Below, piece by piece: positions 1 through 6,722 of a DNA stretch of 10,627 bases. The notes under the pieces are model-generated. The model was given only the letters and a program-made list of their open reading frames with translations, made no database searches and was not told the DNA's origin. Each line of letters starts with the position of its first letter. Within the stretch, counting starts at the first letter, position 1. Made by a program: the position numbers and the translations under genes. This stretch comes from Nitratifractor sp. (GTDB lineage: Bacteria > Campylobacterota > Campylobacteria > Campylobacterales > Sulfurovaceae), in contig WFSU01000083.1 of assembly GCA_015485845.1 (NCBI GenBank), forward strand, positions 1 through 10,627, read 5' to 3'.

Positions 1-2
1 TT

Positions 3-170
3 CCTCGCGGGATGGAACATCAGATCTATGCCCTCTCCCTCAGCGCGATCAATCTCGATGAGAACAGTGAGGCTCAGTATCTTGGTCAGCTGGCTCAAGC
101 CCTGCGCATCCAGCCGGATGAAGCCAACCAGATCCATGCTCAGCTTGGCGCGCCGAAAATCTTCGCCTGA
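3..170 (+). CDS. DUF533 / TerB-like protein, C-terminal fragment (5' end outside window)
   Basis: This is an open frame from the window edge to a TGA at 168-170, giving the last 55 residues of a longer protein. The visible part is two amphipathic helices with the pattern IYALSLSAINLDENSEAQYL followed by LAQALRIQPDEANQIH. That resembles the end of the DUF533 (YebE-like) family, which has a tellurite-resistance TerB-like helical fold. Proteins of this family are usually anchored in the inner membrane and have no well-defined function. The start, any membrane segment and the promoter lie outside the window. The family call rests on the C-terminus only. A second open frame across the same bases (28-219) has no coding character. 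Confidence 0.6.
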   Translation, partial: PRGMEHQIYALSLSAINLDENSEAQYLGQLAQALRIQPDEANQIHAQLGAPKIFA

Positions 171-176
171 GCAATA

Positions 177-199
177 CCGGTGCGCTGGTGCGCACCCGG
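177..199. terminator. GC-rich hairpin between convergent genes
   Basis: CCGG-TGCGC, loop TGGT, GCGCA-C-CCGG forms a 9-bp stem with one bulged base. It starts 7 nt after the DUF533-like stop codon and ends 5 nt before the stop of the convergent small gene. Neither strand has a convincing T-tract, so it may be a weak or Rho-assisted terminator, or only a 3'-end stabilising hairpin. Confidence 0.35.
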
Positions 200-204
200 A
201 TTCC

Positions 205-408
205 TTACATCAACCCTAACTCTGCTATCAACCCTTTAACAGCCGGTGAAATTTCTGCCAGCTTCTCATACAGTGCACCGAACGCTTTGTCTTCGGCATA
301 CCACTCTTCGATATGTTTATACGAGTTGCTCTTCTCATCATCACTCAACTGAGATTTCTCAATGTGATTCCGAATTTTTTCGAGTTCTTCTGTTTTTTTA
401 TTGCTCAT
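205..408 (-). CDS. Small uncharacterised helical protein, 67 aa
   Basis: I do not recognise a named family. The predicted protein is charged and mostly helical, with no signal peptide, no membrane segment and no cysteine. It has a Lys/Glu-rich N-terminal helix (KKTEELEKIRNHIEKS), a central IEEWYAEDKAFGALYEKL stretch and a hydrophobic end (SPAVKGLIAELGLM). The start chosen is the ATG at 406-408, which has AAAGGA about 7 nt upstream. A TTG codon 18 nt further up is in frame but would overlap that ribosome binding site. A near-consensus promoter lies just upstream, so the gene is probably transcribed alone. It is convergent with the DUF533-like gene and downstream of the lipoprotein gene, and neither suggests a role. 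Confidence 0.7.
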   Translation of the reverse strand: MSNKKTEELEKIRNHIEKSQLSDDEKSNSYKHIEEWYAEDKAFGALYEKLAEISPAVKGLIAELGLM

Positions 409-437
409 GTCCAATCCTTTTATCAAATATAATGACT

Positions 438-466
438 ATTATACTTCAAAAAAAGAAACAATGCAA
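438..466 (-). promoter_or_regulatory. Sigma-70-type promoter of the small gene
   Basis: On the minus strand, TTGCAT (461-466) and a perfect TATAAT (438-443) are separated by exactly 17 nt. The -10 box is about 30 nt upstream of the ATG at 406-408, giving a leader of about 22 nt that includes the ribosome binding site. This is one of the best promoter matches in the window. Confidence 0.65.
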
Positions 467-531
467 CCGACCCACAAAATCCAGTCACCTACCAGGCTGC
501 GCATGGTACGCAACCCAGTATTATGAACATA

Positions 532-2025
532 TCAATGTCCGTTATTTCCTGCAGGCCAACCCGTATCATCTGTCCACGTATCTACTTTGGTAATGTTCGT
601 TACTTTTCCGGCATTATCAACCGTGAAATCAAAGACTCTCCACCATCTTTCTGCATGAGCTCCAGTGGGAACAAAAACCGTTTTGTCTCCGTTGAGCATC
701 ACTTCAACATGTGCCGGTGAAGCCGCAATATTGGAAGAACCGGCATACCGATACACTGCATAATGGTACGTGCCGGCCTTAGCCAATTTCAAAGCCGTAT
801 AGATTTCCGGGCCATAGCTGGTCGTATCATCTACATCCAGGTTGCTTCGTGCTCCGGTTCCTGCAAGGCTACCCTTATTTTGATACCAAATGTGGTAATC
901 AGTCGGTCCATCCGGCCCAACGACATGCGTATCGAGATCTCGTGGATTAGCCCCCCACGTAAGTTTGGCTGTAAACGCATCAAGAACAAGACAACTACTC
1001 ATTTCAAAGGTACTGGAAGTAGGTTCTATCTCCACGGTATTAGAAATACGTTCCACTTTATGCGCAGTCAAGAGAGATTTGGCACTCCTTTTGACGCGTA
1101 TAGTGAATTTCCCGTTGCCATCTGTGTAGACGGTCGTAGTACCATTATAGTTTTTACCTTCCATCACAACACGTGCATGTGCCTCTTTTGTTCCATTCAC
1201 ATCTTCAACACAACCTGTGACAGTCGTGACTGTTTCAATGGGTTGGTCACAATTCCACCAACTGAAGTGTCCAACCGTCCCTTCGTAGTACTGATTAGGA
1301 GCCGTTCCTTTGAGCGTAGCCGTTCCCTCTTTTTTCCAATAGCCACTCTCTTCATCAAAGTAATAGAGTGGTATGGTTGCTGGTAACGTTGTCCCACGGC
1401 TAACTGCCGGAATATGGATGGTAGCCGTCTCCCCGTCTTTAAGGTTAACAGCATGGCCAGCAGCATCTTTGAAGGTCACTGCCACGGCACCAAAACTCTC
1501 GATCGGATTGCCGTCCGTATCCTGCATATCTCCTGCCATTACACCGATTCCCATTTCAGCTGGGTCGATGGGGGTTACTTCCCATGTTACCTGTCCGGTG
1601 GCATCCAGTGCATTTTCCCCCAGCACAACCTGCCAGTTTTCACCTGTCTTGGAGAGGGTGTTGGGTTCAGCGGGGTTCAACGTACCTGAAGCAGCTGCGG
1701 GAACCATGTTTACTTGAAGATCCGCTTCCGTAATGTCACTGGTGATCTTTGTGATCTTGGCCGTATCGGCAAAGCCGTCTTTTTTGAACGTAACGACGAT
1801 ACGATCCGCTGCCGTCACACCACTGACAGAAAAAGATCCGTCTTGCCCAGAGGTAACAGTTACACCATTCGCCCCTATTTTGACTTTAACCCCTTGAAGA
1901 TTGGCACCGGTCTTGAAGTTTTTGACCACCCCTTTGACTACATTGCCTCCTCCTGAGCCGCCACAGCCAACAACCAATGCAGCAAATACAGCTGCAATCA
2001 CACTTTTAAGAAACATTCGTTTCAT
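532..2025 (-). CDS. Secreted lipoprotein with carboxypeptidase-regulatory-like folds and a C-terminal YfaP/DUF2135 domain
   Basis: The 497-residue protein begins with a lipoprotein signal: basic start MKRMFLK, hydrophobic core, then LVVGC with the lipidated cysteine at position 21 and a Gly/Ser tether. Residues about 28-108 look like a carboxypeptidase-regulatory-like beta-sandwich (VKGVVKNFKTGANLQGVKV). Residues about 120-260 form a beta-rich middle with IPLYYFDEESGYWKKEG, as in FAM171-like surface proteins. Residues about 265-330 are a second regulatory-like fold. Residues about 352-470 match YfaP/DUF2135, with LTWGANPRDLDTHVVGPDG and the LDVDDTTSYGPE signature. The ATG at 2023-2025 is preferred because AAGGAG lies 6-7 nt upstream and it places the signal peptide at the N-terminus; a start at 2163 would add 46 residues without signal character. 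It is probably exported and anchored in the outer membrane. Ligand and function are unknown. Confidence 0.85.
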   Translation of the reverse strand: MKRMFLKSVIAAVFAALVVGCGGSGGGNVVKGVVKNFKTGANLQGVKVKIGANGVTVTSGQDGSFSVSGVTAADRIVVTFKKDGFADTAKITKITSDITEADLQVNMVPAAASGTLNPAEPNTLSKTGENWQVVLGENALDATGQVTWEVTPIDPAEMGIGVMAGDMQDTDGNPIESFGAVAVTFKDAAGHAVNLKDGETATIHIPAVSRGTTLPATIPLYYFDEESGYWKKEGTATLKGTAPNQYYEGTVGHFSWWNCDQPIETVTTVTGCVEDVNGTKEAHARVVMEGKNYNGTTTVYTDGNGKFTIRVKRSAKSLLTAHKVERISNTVEIEPTSSTFEMSSCLVLDAFTAKLTWGANPRDLDTHVVGPDGPTDYHIWYQNKGSLAGTGARSNLDVDDTTSYGPEIYTALKLAKAGTYHYAVYRYAGSSNIAASPAHVEVMLNGDKTVFVPTGAHAERWWRVFDFTVDNAGKVTNITKVDTWTDDTGWPAGNNGH

Positions 2026-2070
2026 TTCGAACTCCTTCAATCTGTGTATTTGGGAAATACCCATAGCAGA

Positions 2071-2076
2071 AGTATA
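2071..2076 (-). promoter_or_regulatory. Possible -10 box for the lipoprotein gene
   Basis: TATACT on the minus strand lies 46 nt upstream of the lipoprotein ATG. No good -35 is present at normal spacing, but the upstream strand is T-rich, as is common for housekeeping promoters in Campylobacterota. Confidence 0.35.
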
Positions 2077-2149
2077 ACAAAATAGTATGGCAAAAAAGTG
2101 GCAAATAAAGTTTTTGGAAGGAAAAAGAGGGGAAGAAGATAAATTTGTT

Positions 2150-2180
2150 GAAAGGAAGCCCAAAAAATGGACTTCCTTTC
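2150..2180 (-). terminator. Hairpin after the acidic HhH gene
   Basis: On the minus strand, GAAAGGAAG-TCC, a 7-nt loop ATTTTTT, and GGG-CTTCCTTTC form a 9-bp perfect stem extended by one G-T wobble and two G-C pairs. It begins 12 nt after the stop codon at 2192-2194. The sequence that follows (AACAAATTT) is only moderately T-rich, so termination efficiency is uncertain, but the position fits the end of the two-gene envelope operon. Confidence 0.5.
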
Positions 2181-2191
2181 ATGAACGAAAA

Positions 2192-2974
2192 TTAGCTCTT
2201 TTTGCTGGTAGCCACTTCTCCAGCATCGACACGCTTGGAGAATTCTGTCTCTTTCCCTTCGGCGAGGAGCTTGGCCTGTCCGACCCAGTCATCGCGCTTG
2301 GAGCGTCCGGGGAAGGAGAGGTGGTGATCGATCCAGTTGGCCTCTTTGTCCGTCCAGGCTGCGATCTGATCGAAGTGATAGACACCGACACTGTTGAGGA
2401 GAGCATCGATCTTGACCCCGATCCCTTTGATGCGGGTGAGGTTGTCTTTTTTGCCATCGCGGGGGGCATCGAGCAACGTGGCCGGCTTGTCATCATCCGA
2501 GGGGGCTTCCGGTTCTTCTTCGGATTCGTCTCCAGCCGCCGCTGCCTCGGCCTCGGCAGGGGCACTCTCCGTTTCGGCATCGTCTCCTGCCGTCTCTTTG
2601 TCCGCCTCGGTATTCGCCGATGCTGAAGCCGCTTCATCGGTTGCAGCAGACGCCACTTCTGAGTCCGTTGAATCTTCTGCCGTTGTTTCCACCTCTTCCG
2701 AAGCGTCATCCGCACTCTGCACCAACCCTTGAGGTTCGGCATGGACTTCCGTATCTGTGTCATCCGACGCATCAACCGTAAAGGTTTCACCGGATTCATC
2801 GGCCTCCTCCGCGTCACCGCAGTCACCATCATCCATCGTATGGGGATCATGGATAGCACCGGTTTTGTAGGTATTTTTCGGGCAGTTGGATCTGCCGAGC
2901 AGGTAGCCGATGATCAAGCCAAGCAGTGCAGCGAGCACGAGGCAGAGTATGATTTGGGATGCAATTGCTAACAT
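2192..2974 (-). CDS. Membrane-anchored acidic protein with C-terminal helix-hairpin-helix domain
   Basis: The 260-residue protein has three parts. Residues 3-26 are a single hydrophobic segment (SQIILCLVLAALLGLIIGYL). Residues about 42-165 are a low-complexity linker of Asp, Glu, Ala, Ser and Thr that is extremely acidic. Residues about 177-240 form a compact domain starting LTRIKGIGVKIDALLNSVGV and containing FDQIAAWT and the GRSKRDDWVGQAKLLAEG ending. This C-terminal unit belongs to the helix-hairpin-helix-type domains found as tails on unrelated bacterial proteins; GIGxKI is the hairpin. The segment after the anchor is probably cytoplasmic, inferred from the short N-terminus and the basic residue after the segment, not proven. 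The ATG at 2972-2974 has AGGAG about 7 nt upstream. The upstream OmpA-family stop is only 2 nt away, so the genes are co-transcribed and probably translationally coupled. Classical HhH domains bind DNA, but no nucleic-acid role is shown here. Confidence 0.75.
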   Translation of the reverse strand: MLAIASQIILCLVLAALLGLIIGYLLGRSNCPKNTYKTGAIHDPHTMDDGDCGDAEEADESGETFTVDASDDTDTEVHAEPQGLVQSADDASEEVETTAEDSTDSEVASAATDEAASASANTEADKETAGDDAETESAPAEAEAAAAGDESEEEPEAPSDDDKPATLLDAPRDGKKDNLTRIKGIGVKIDALLNSVGVYHFDQIAAWTDKEANWIDHHLSFPGRSKRDDWVGQAKLLAEGKETEFSKRVDAGEVATSKKS

Positions 2975-2976
2975 GG

Positions 2977-4968
2977 TTATTCTCCTATGATTTTAAATTC
3001 GACACGGCGGTTCTTCGCCTTGTTTTCAGCGCTGTCGTTCGGGGCGATCGGATTGCTTTCTCCATACCCCTTCGTCCGCATGCGGAACGGGTCAATTCCC
3101 TGTTTCGCCAGAGATTTTTTGACGGTATCGACCCGGGACTGCGAGAGCTTCAGGTTGGCATCATCCTTCCCGTCACTGTCGGTATACCCAGCGATCTCCA
3201 CACGCACGGCCGGGTGCTTCAGCAGGATATCTCCCACTTCTTTGACTACAGCAGCCCCTTTTTCCGTCAGCTTGGCACTGGCCGTCTCAAACGTGATTTT
3301 CGCGTTGGAGAGGATTGATTGTATCTCCGAGAGGAACGCCTGGCGCTCCTGATCGGATACCTCTGCCGGTTGGACTACGACCGTCTTGTTCTGATAAGGG
3401 ATCCCCATTGCATTGGCTGAGAGGAGCCGCTCCATCATGTTTTTGTCGTTGTCGCTGAACACCTCACCCTTGACGATCAGGGTACGGTTCTGATACGCGA
3501 TGCTCCCTTTTTTGTACTGAGAGGCAAAATGGGGAATCAACTTTTCAGTCAACGCAACGACCCGATCCCCCTCGAGGTTCTCGTCCTGCTTCAGTGTCCC
3601 ATTCTGGTACAGGGCGCCCACATTATCCAGTGCAGTTTGGAATGCTGAGATTTGCTCGATATTGGCAAATGTACCCTCCAACCCGAAGCGTGAACCCTCT
3701 TTGGTAATTTCAAAAGAGACGGGCTGCTTCTCGACCGCAACTTTGGGCGTCAATCCCGACGTCGGTGTCTCTTCTGCTACCGGCTCGGGTTTGGGCGGTT
3801 CGATCACACGGGTATCGTTAACAAAGTGGATCAAACCGGCTGATGCGACGAGAAGTTTTTCCATCGCTGTTTTATCCTCGGTACTGGCAACTTCTCCGCT
3901 GATCTCCAGTGTACCGTCTTTGAACAGAATTTTGCCGTTTTGGTACAAGGCAAGGAACTTCGGCACCAGGGCACGTGTTGCATCCGTCACGCCATCATCC
4001 ACGAGATATTTATCCTGAAGGATGACACCGTTTTCGTACGTAACCTTACCGTTATCAAGAGCCGTTTTGAGGTTTTGTGCCTGGAGCACATCTGTGAATG
4101 TCCCGGCAAGTGAAACATGATCCCCTTTTTTGAGGATGGAGAACGTGATCGGTTCTTTGTCGGCATCGATGCTGTCGGGGATACCGTCGTGGTCTCGATC
4201 GGCCGGGACACTTTTGGCATCGAGCGGATTGGTACCCTCTGCCGTCTCAAGCCCGTTACCGTATCCGTCTCCGTCACTGTCGTTGTCCGGATTGGTATTC
4301 TCGTTATCCAGCTCATCGACAACGCCATCCTTATCGGCATCGTTCACGGCCGACTCCAGCGCATCGATGATCCCATCACCGTCCGTATCGGCACTCAACC
4401 CCTCTTTGCCGTCGTTTTTGCCGTCACCATCGGTATCGGCTTTGGTCGGATCGAGTTTCGCTTTGACCTCTTCGCGGTCTTTCAGGCCATCGTTGTCCTT
4501 ATCCAGATTGGGGAAACTTTTGGCATCGAGAGGGTTGGTATTCTCTCGCGTCTCGAGCGCATTGCCGAAACCATCCCCGTCGTTGTCATTGTCCGGATTG
4601 GCATTTTCCTTATCCAGCTCATCGGCAACACCGTCCAGGTCACTGTCATCCAGTGCCGACTCCAGCGCATCGATGATCCCGTCTCCGTCGATGTCGAGCG
4701 ATACCCCCTCCTGGCCATCGCTCTTGCCGTCTCCGTCGGTATCGGAGAGCATCGGGTTGAGCTTGTGCTCTTTTTCAACGGCATCGCTCAGACCGTCCTT
4801 GTCACGATCGACCGGTAGAGTCTCCGTATCGTGTGACACCACCGCTGCCGGTGTGGCAGCGGTATCCCTGTTCGCTTGGATGTCCCCCACGTGCAGCCAG
4901 GTACAGAGAAGTATCAGCAGCACGAGCAGGCAGACAAAAAAGCCTGTTTTGGTACATTTGTTCAGCAC
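2977..4968 (-). CDS. OmpA-family peptidoglycan-binding protein with thrombospondin-3-like calcium repeats and two BON-like modules
   Basis: This is a 663-residue envelope protein. Residues about 9-26 are a hydrophobic signal or anchor (FFVCLLVLLILLCTWL). Residues 54-271 hold eleven DxDxDG-type repeats of the thrombospondin type 3 class, which bind calcium. Residues 273-390 and 416-533 are two copies of a BON-like module (SLAGTF / LEGTF, then ISGEV / VKGEV), separated by a Pro/Glu linker. Residues about 545-663 are a C-terminal OmpA domain, with ITFETASAKLTEKG, VEIAGYTDSDG and the NLKLSQSRVDTVKKSL motif that contacts peptidoglycan. The start is GTG at 4966-4968 with AAAGGAG five nt upstream; the ATG two bases upstream is out of frame and stops after two codons. 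It likely tethers the envelope to the cell wall. The combination of BON repeats and OmpA resembles mycobacterial OmpATb (ArfA) in general layout only. It is first in an operon with the acidic HhH protein. Confidence 0.88.
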   Translation of the reverse strand: MLNKCTKTGFFVCLLVLLILLCTWLHVGDIQANRDTAATPAAVVSHDTETLPVDRDKDGLSDAVEKEHKLNPMLSDTDGDGKSDGQEGVSLDIDGDGIIDALESALDDSDLDGVADELDKENANPDNDNDGDGFGNALETRENTNPLDAKSFPNLDKDNDGLKDREEVKAKLDPTKADTDGDGKNDGKEGLSADTDGDGIIDALESAVNDADKDGVVDELDNENTNPDNDSDGDGYGNGLETAEGTNPLDAKSVPADRDHDGIPDSIDADKEPITFSILKKGDHVSLAGTFTDVLQAQNLKTALDNGKVTYENGVILQDKYLVDDGVTDATRALVPKFLALYQNGKILFKDGTLEISGEVASTEDKTAMEKLLVASAGLIHFVNDTRVIEPPKPEPVAEETPTSGLTPKVAVEKQPVSFEITKEGSRFGLEGTFANIEQISAFQTALDNVGALYQNGTLKQDENLEGDRVVALTEKLIPHFASQYKKGSIAYQNRTLIVKGEVFSDNDKNMMERLLSANAMGIPYQNKTVVVQPAEVSDQERQAFLSEIQSILSNAKITFETASAKLTEKGAAVVKEVGDILLKHPAVRVEIAGYTDSDGKDDANLKLSQSRVDTVKKSLAKQGIDPFRMRTKGYGESNPIAPNDSAENKAKNRRVEFKIIGE
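3370..4152 (-). repeat. Duplicated BON-like module inside the OmpA-family gene
   Basis: Two related segments of about 118 codons each, at 3799-4152 and 3370-3723, encode residues 273-390 and 416-533. The copies share the order P(I/V)(T/S)F-I-K-G, L(A/E)GTF, QTALDN/KTALDN, a YENG or YQNG turn, (I/V)xGEV and MxxLL-A. The DNA has diverged enough that this is an old duplication. Confidence 0.7.
4201..4809 (-). repeat. Tandem duplication of a five-motif calcium-repeat block
   Basis: Residues 54-155 (DNA 4504-4809) and 156-256 (DNA 4201-4503) are two copies of one block of about 101 residues. Each holds five DxDxDG motifs in the same order, with shared inserts such as DGDGIIDALESA, VxDELD-EN-NPDND and TNPLDAKS. 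An eleventh motif (DRDHDGIPDSIDAD) follows as a half-start of a third block. Confidence 0.85.
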
Positions 4969-4997
4969 ATTTTCTCCTTTCGTGAATGTGTAACTAC

Positions 4998-5003
4998 ATT
5001 CTA
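4998..5003 (-). promoter_or_regulatory. Possible -10 box of the OmpA/HhH operon
   Basis: TAGAAT on the minus strand, 5 of 6 matches to consensus, lies 30 nt upstream of the GTG start. A T-rich run lies just upstream but no clear -35 does. It is placed back to back with the promoter of the NYN gene in a 104-nt intergenic region. Confidence 0.4.
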
Positions 5004-5046
5004 ATCAAAAAAGTTTAAACCCACTAAAGATTTTTTACTTTTTTGC

Positions 5047-5052
5047 TATAAT
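5047..5052 (+). promoter_or_regulatory. Extended -10 promoter of the NYN gene
   Basis: TTTTGCTATAAT contains a perfect TATAAT preceded by the TGC extended -10 element and a T-rich stretch at 5031-5044. No -35 consensus is seen, which extended -10 promoters tolerate. Transcription would start near 5059, giving a leader of about 14 nt that carries little beyond the ribosome binding site AAAAGG. Confidence 0.6.
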
Positions 5053-5072
5053 AGTCCGAAAAGGTTGACAAA

Positions 5073-5834
5073 ATGAAAAAAAACGAAGACCACATCGCTC
5101 TGTTCATCGATTGTGACAATATTTCCTATCGTGCCATCGACGGCATCATCAGCGAGCTGAGTAAATACGGGGTAGTCAATATCCGACAGGCGTACGGCAA
5201 CTGGACCAAGGAGAACCTCAAAAACTGGGAAGAGAAACTCCTCGAATATGCCATCAAGCCGATCCAGCAGTTTGATTACACCAAAAACAAGAACGCCACC
5301 GACATCCTCATGACCATCGATGCGATCGACCTGCTCCACACCAAACAGATCGATGCCTTTGCGTTTGCGACAAGCGACAGTGATTTCACCCCGGTGGTGA
5401 TGCGGGTACTCGCCGAAGGGATCAAAGTCTTCGGCTTCGGCGAAAAGAAAACCCCCAAGCCTTTCATGGCAGCCTGTTCGCAGTTTATTTTCACCGAAAA
5501 GCTCATGCCCCAAGCTCCCTCCGGGAAAGCGCCCGCCTCCGGCAGCACTCCCGAACCCCGCACCCCACCCCGCAAAAGCGGCAAACAAATGCGAGGCGAC
5601 ACATGGCTGGTCAATCTCCTGCGCGATGCCGTCGACCAGACCATGGACGAGTACGGCTGGGCACAGCTGAGCGATGTGGGCAACTACATCAACAACCGCT
5701 CCTCCTTTTCCCCGGTCAACTTCGGCTACAAGAAACTCAGCAATCTCGTCAAAGAGATCGACCTCTTCGATATCCATGTCGATGAGCAGGCCAAACGGAT
5801 GAGTATCCGGGACAAGCGTTTGGCCAATCATTAG
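5073..5834 (+). CDS. NYN-domain (PIN-like) RNase with C-terminal OST-HTH/LOTUS-like domain
   Basis: The 253-residue protein has a LabA/DUF88-type NYN domain at residues about 8-145. The expected acidic metal-binding residues are visible: D13 and D15 with N16 in ALFIDCDNIS, D77 in KNKNATD, and D102/D104 in ATSDSDF. A proline-rich linker (about 146-172) follows. Residues about 176-250 then fit an OST-HTH/LOTUS fold (LVNLLRDAVDQTMDEYGWAQLSDVGNYI, then FGYKKLSNLVK), a putative RNA-binding module often paired with NYN nucleases. Proteins of this architecture are thought to cleave or bind RNA; substrates are generally unknown. It is likely cytoplasmic, with no signal or membrane segment. The ATG at 5073 has AAAAGG 8 nt upstream. 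yebC follows after 47 nt but has its own -10 box. The family call is strong; nuclease activity is inferred from the preserved acidic residues. Confidence 0.88.
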   Translation: MKKNEDHIALFIDCDNISYRAIDGIISELSKYGVVNIRQAYGNWTKENLKNWEEKLLEYAIKPIQQFDYTKNKNATDILMTIDAIDLLHTKQIDAFAFATSDSDFTPVVMRVLAEGIKVFGFGEKKTPKPFMAACSQFIFTEKLMPQAPSGKAPASGSTPEPRTPPRKSGKQMRGDTWLVNLLRDAVDQTMDEYGWAQLSDVGNYINNRSSFSPVNFGYKKLSNLVKEIDLFDIHVDEQAKRMSIRDKRLANH

Positions 5835-5845
5835 CCCCCTTGCTG

Positions 5846-5851
5846 TATAAT
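5846..5851 (+). promoter_or_regulatory. -10 box of yebC
   Basis: A perfect TATAAT lies 30 nt upstream of the yebC ATG and 11 nt after the NYN stop codon. No strong -35 is present at 16-18 nt spacing. yebC can therefore be transcribed alone as well as by read-through from the NYN gene, since no terminator separates them. Confidence 0.5.
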
Positions 5852-5881
5852 GCGGCAAAATTCTGAAAGCAAGGATAGTCT

Positions 5882-6622
5882 ATGGGACGAGCATTCGAAT
5901 ACCGTAAAGCGGCCAAAATGAAACGATGGGGCACCATGTCACGGGTATTCCCAAAACTGGGAAAAATCATCACAATGGCCGCCAAAGAGGGGGGAAGTCC
6001 CGACCCGGAAATGAACGCAAAGCTTCGCACGGCCATCGCCAATGCCAAAGCCCAGAACATGCCCAAGGACAACATCGAAGCGGCGATCAAACGGGCCTTC
6101 AACAAGGATGCCGCCGATATCAAAGAGATGATCTACGACGTCAAAGCCCCTCATGGTGTGCAGATGATCGTCGAGTGTGCCACCGACAACGGCACCCGTA
6201 CCGTCGCCAATGTCAAAGCCATACTCACCCGCAATGGCGCCGAAATGCTCACGAGCGGATCACTCAACTTCATGTTTACCCGAAAATCGGTCTTCGTGAT
6301 CGAACGCACGGATGAGATGGACATCGAAGAGTTGGAGCTGGATCTGATCGACTACGGCCTCGAAGAGATCGAAGAAGATGTTGAGCCACACGAAAACGGA
6401 GAAGATACCCCTATCCTCCGCATCTACGGTGAATTTACGTCCTTTGGCGAACTGAGCAAAGCCCTCGAAGCACGTAACATCGAGCCCAAGAAGGCAACAC
6501 TCGAATACATCGCCAATGCCCCGATCGAACTGAACAACGACGACCTTGAAGAAATCGAAGCGCTGATCGAAAAACTCGAAGAGGACGACGACGTCCAGAC
6601 GGTCTATACCAATCTTGCATGA
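5882..6622 (+). CDS. yebC: YebC/PmpR (TACO1) family protein
   Basis: The 246-residue product has the normal length and full colinearity of the YebC/TACO1 family. The N-terminal helical domain opens MGRAFEYRKAAKMKRWG, then FPKLGKIITMAAKEGG and the conserved AIANAKAQNMPKDNIEAAIKRA. The two following alpha/beta domains include YDVKAPHGVQMIVECATDN, the TNxGS-like region (LTSGSLNFMF) and an acidic C-terminus ending EEDDDVQTVYTNLA. Family members were first described as transcription regulators (PmpR); later work on YebC and TACO1 supports a role in translation, helping ribosomes through difficult proline stretches. Which applies here cannot be read from sequence. AAGGA sits 6-7 nt before the ATG. 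The gene has its own -10 box and ends at a strong intrinsic terminator. The opening FEYRKAAKMKRWG resembles versions from Campylobacterota. Confidence 0.95.
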   Translation: MGRAFEYRKAAKMKRWGTMSRVFPKLGKIITMAAKEGGSPDPEMNAKLRTAIANAKAQNMPKDNIEAAIKRAFNKDAADIKEMIYDVKAPHGVQMIVECATDNGTRTVANVKAILTRNGAEMLTSGSLNFMFTRKSVFVIERTDEMDIEELELDLIDYGLEEIEEDVEPHENGEDTPILRIYGEFTSFGELSKALEARNIEPKKATLEYIANAPIELNNDDLEEIEALIEKLEEDDDVQTVYTNLA

Positions 6623-6688
6623 GATATTTGTAATCGTCTTTGAACGGTAACAATAACTATGATGTAAAAATGGGATACTGCATGAGGT

Positions 6689-6722
6689 TGGTGGTGTAGC
6701 GAGCTGCACCACCAGATTTTTT
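6689..6722 (+). terminator. Intrinsic terminator of yebC, T-tract inside the clpB stop codon
   Basis: TGGTGGTG-T-AG, loop CGAG, CT-G-CACCACCA forms an 8-bp perfect stem extended by one G-T wobble and two more pairs, followed by GATTTTTT. The T-tract reaches 6722 and overlaps the complement of the clpB TAA (6721-6723). On the minus strand the same hairpin follows clpB directly, but no T-tract comes after it, so it acts mainly on yebC transcripts. Confidence 0.8.

Noticed and set aside
28..219. 63-codon plus-strand frame at the left edge
   Set aside because: It is the wrong frame for the DUF533-like fragment, is Ser/Arg-rich and runs through the intergenic hairpin.
490..531. Terminator for the lipoprotein gene just after its stop codon
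   Set aside because: Only a weak 4-bp stem (TGCG...CGCA) without a T-tract is visible.
2026..2163. Upstream extension of the lipoprotein by 46 codons
   Set aside because: It would bury the lipoprotein signal peptide and the AAGGAG site; the ATG at 2023-2025 is better.
2179..2859. 226-codon minus-strand frame rich in Arg, Met and Pro within the acidic HhH gene
   Set aside because: It is a frame-shifted reading of the Asp/Glu/Ala-rich linker; the frame with a membrane anchor, HhH domain and ribosome binding site is clearly the real one.
4117..4993. Two long plus-strand frames (233 and 287 codons) opposite the calcium-repeat region
   Set aside because: Their Ser/Pro- and Val/Ile/Gly-rich repetition is the complement of the DxDxDG repeats, not an independent gene.
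5046..5858. 270-codon open frame on the minus strand opposite the NYN gene
   Set aside because: It mirrors a clear NYN/OST-HTH gene, runs past both of its ends and matches no family.
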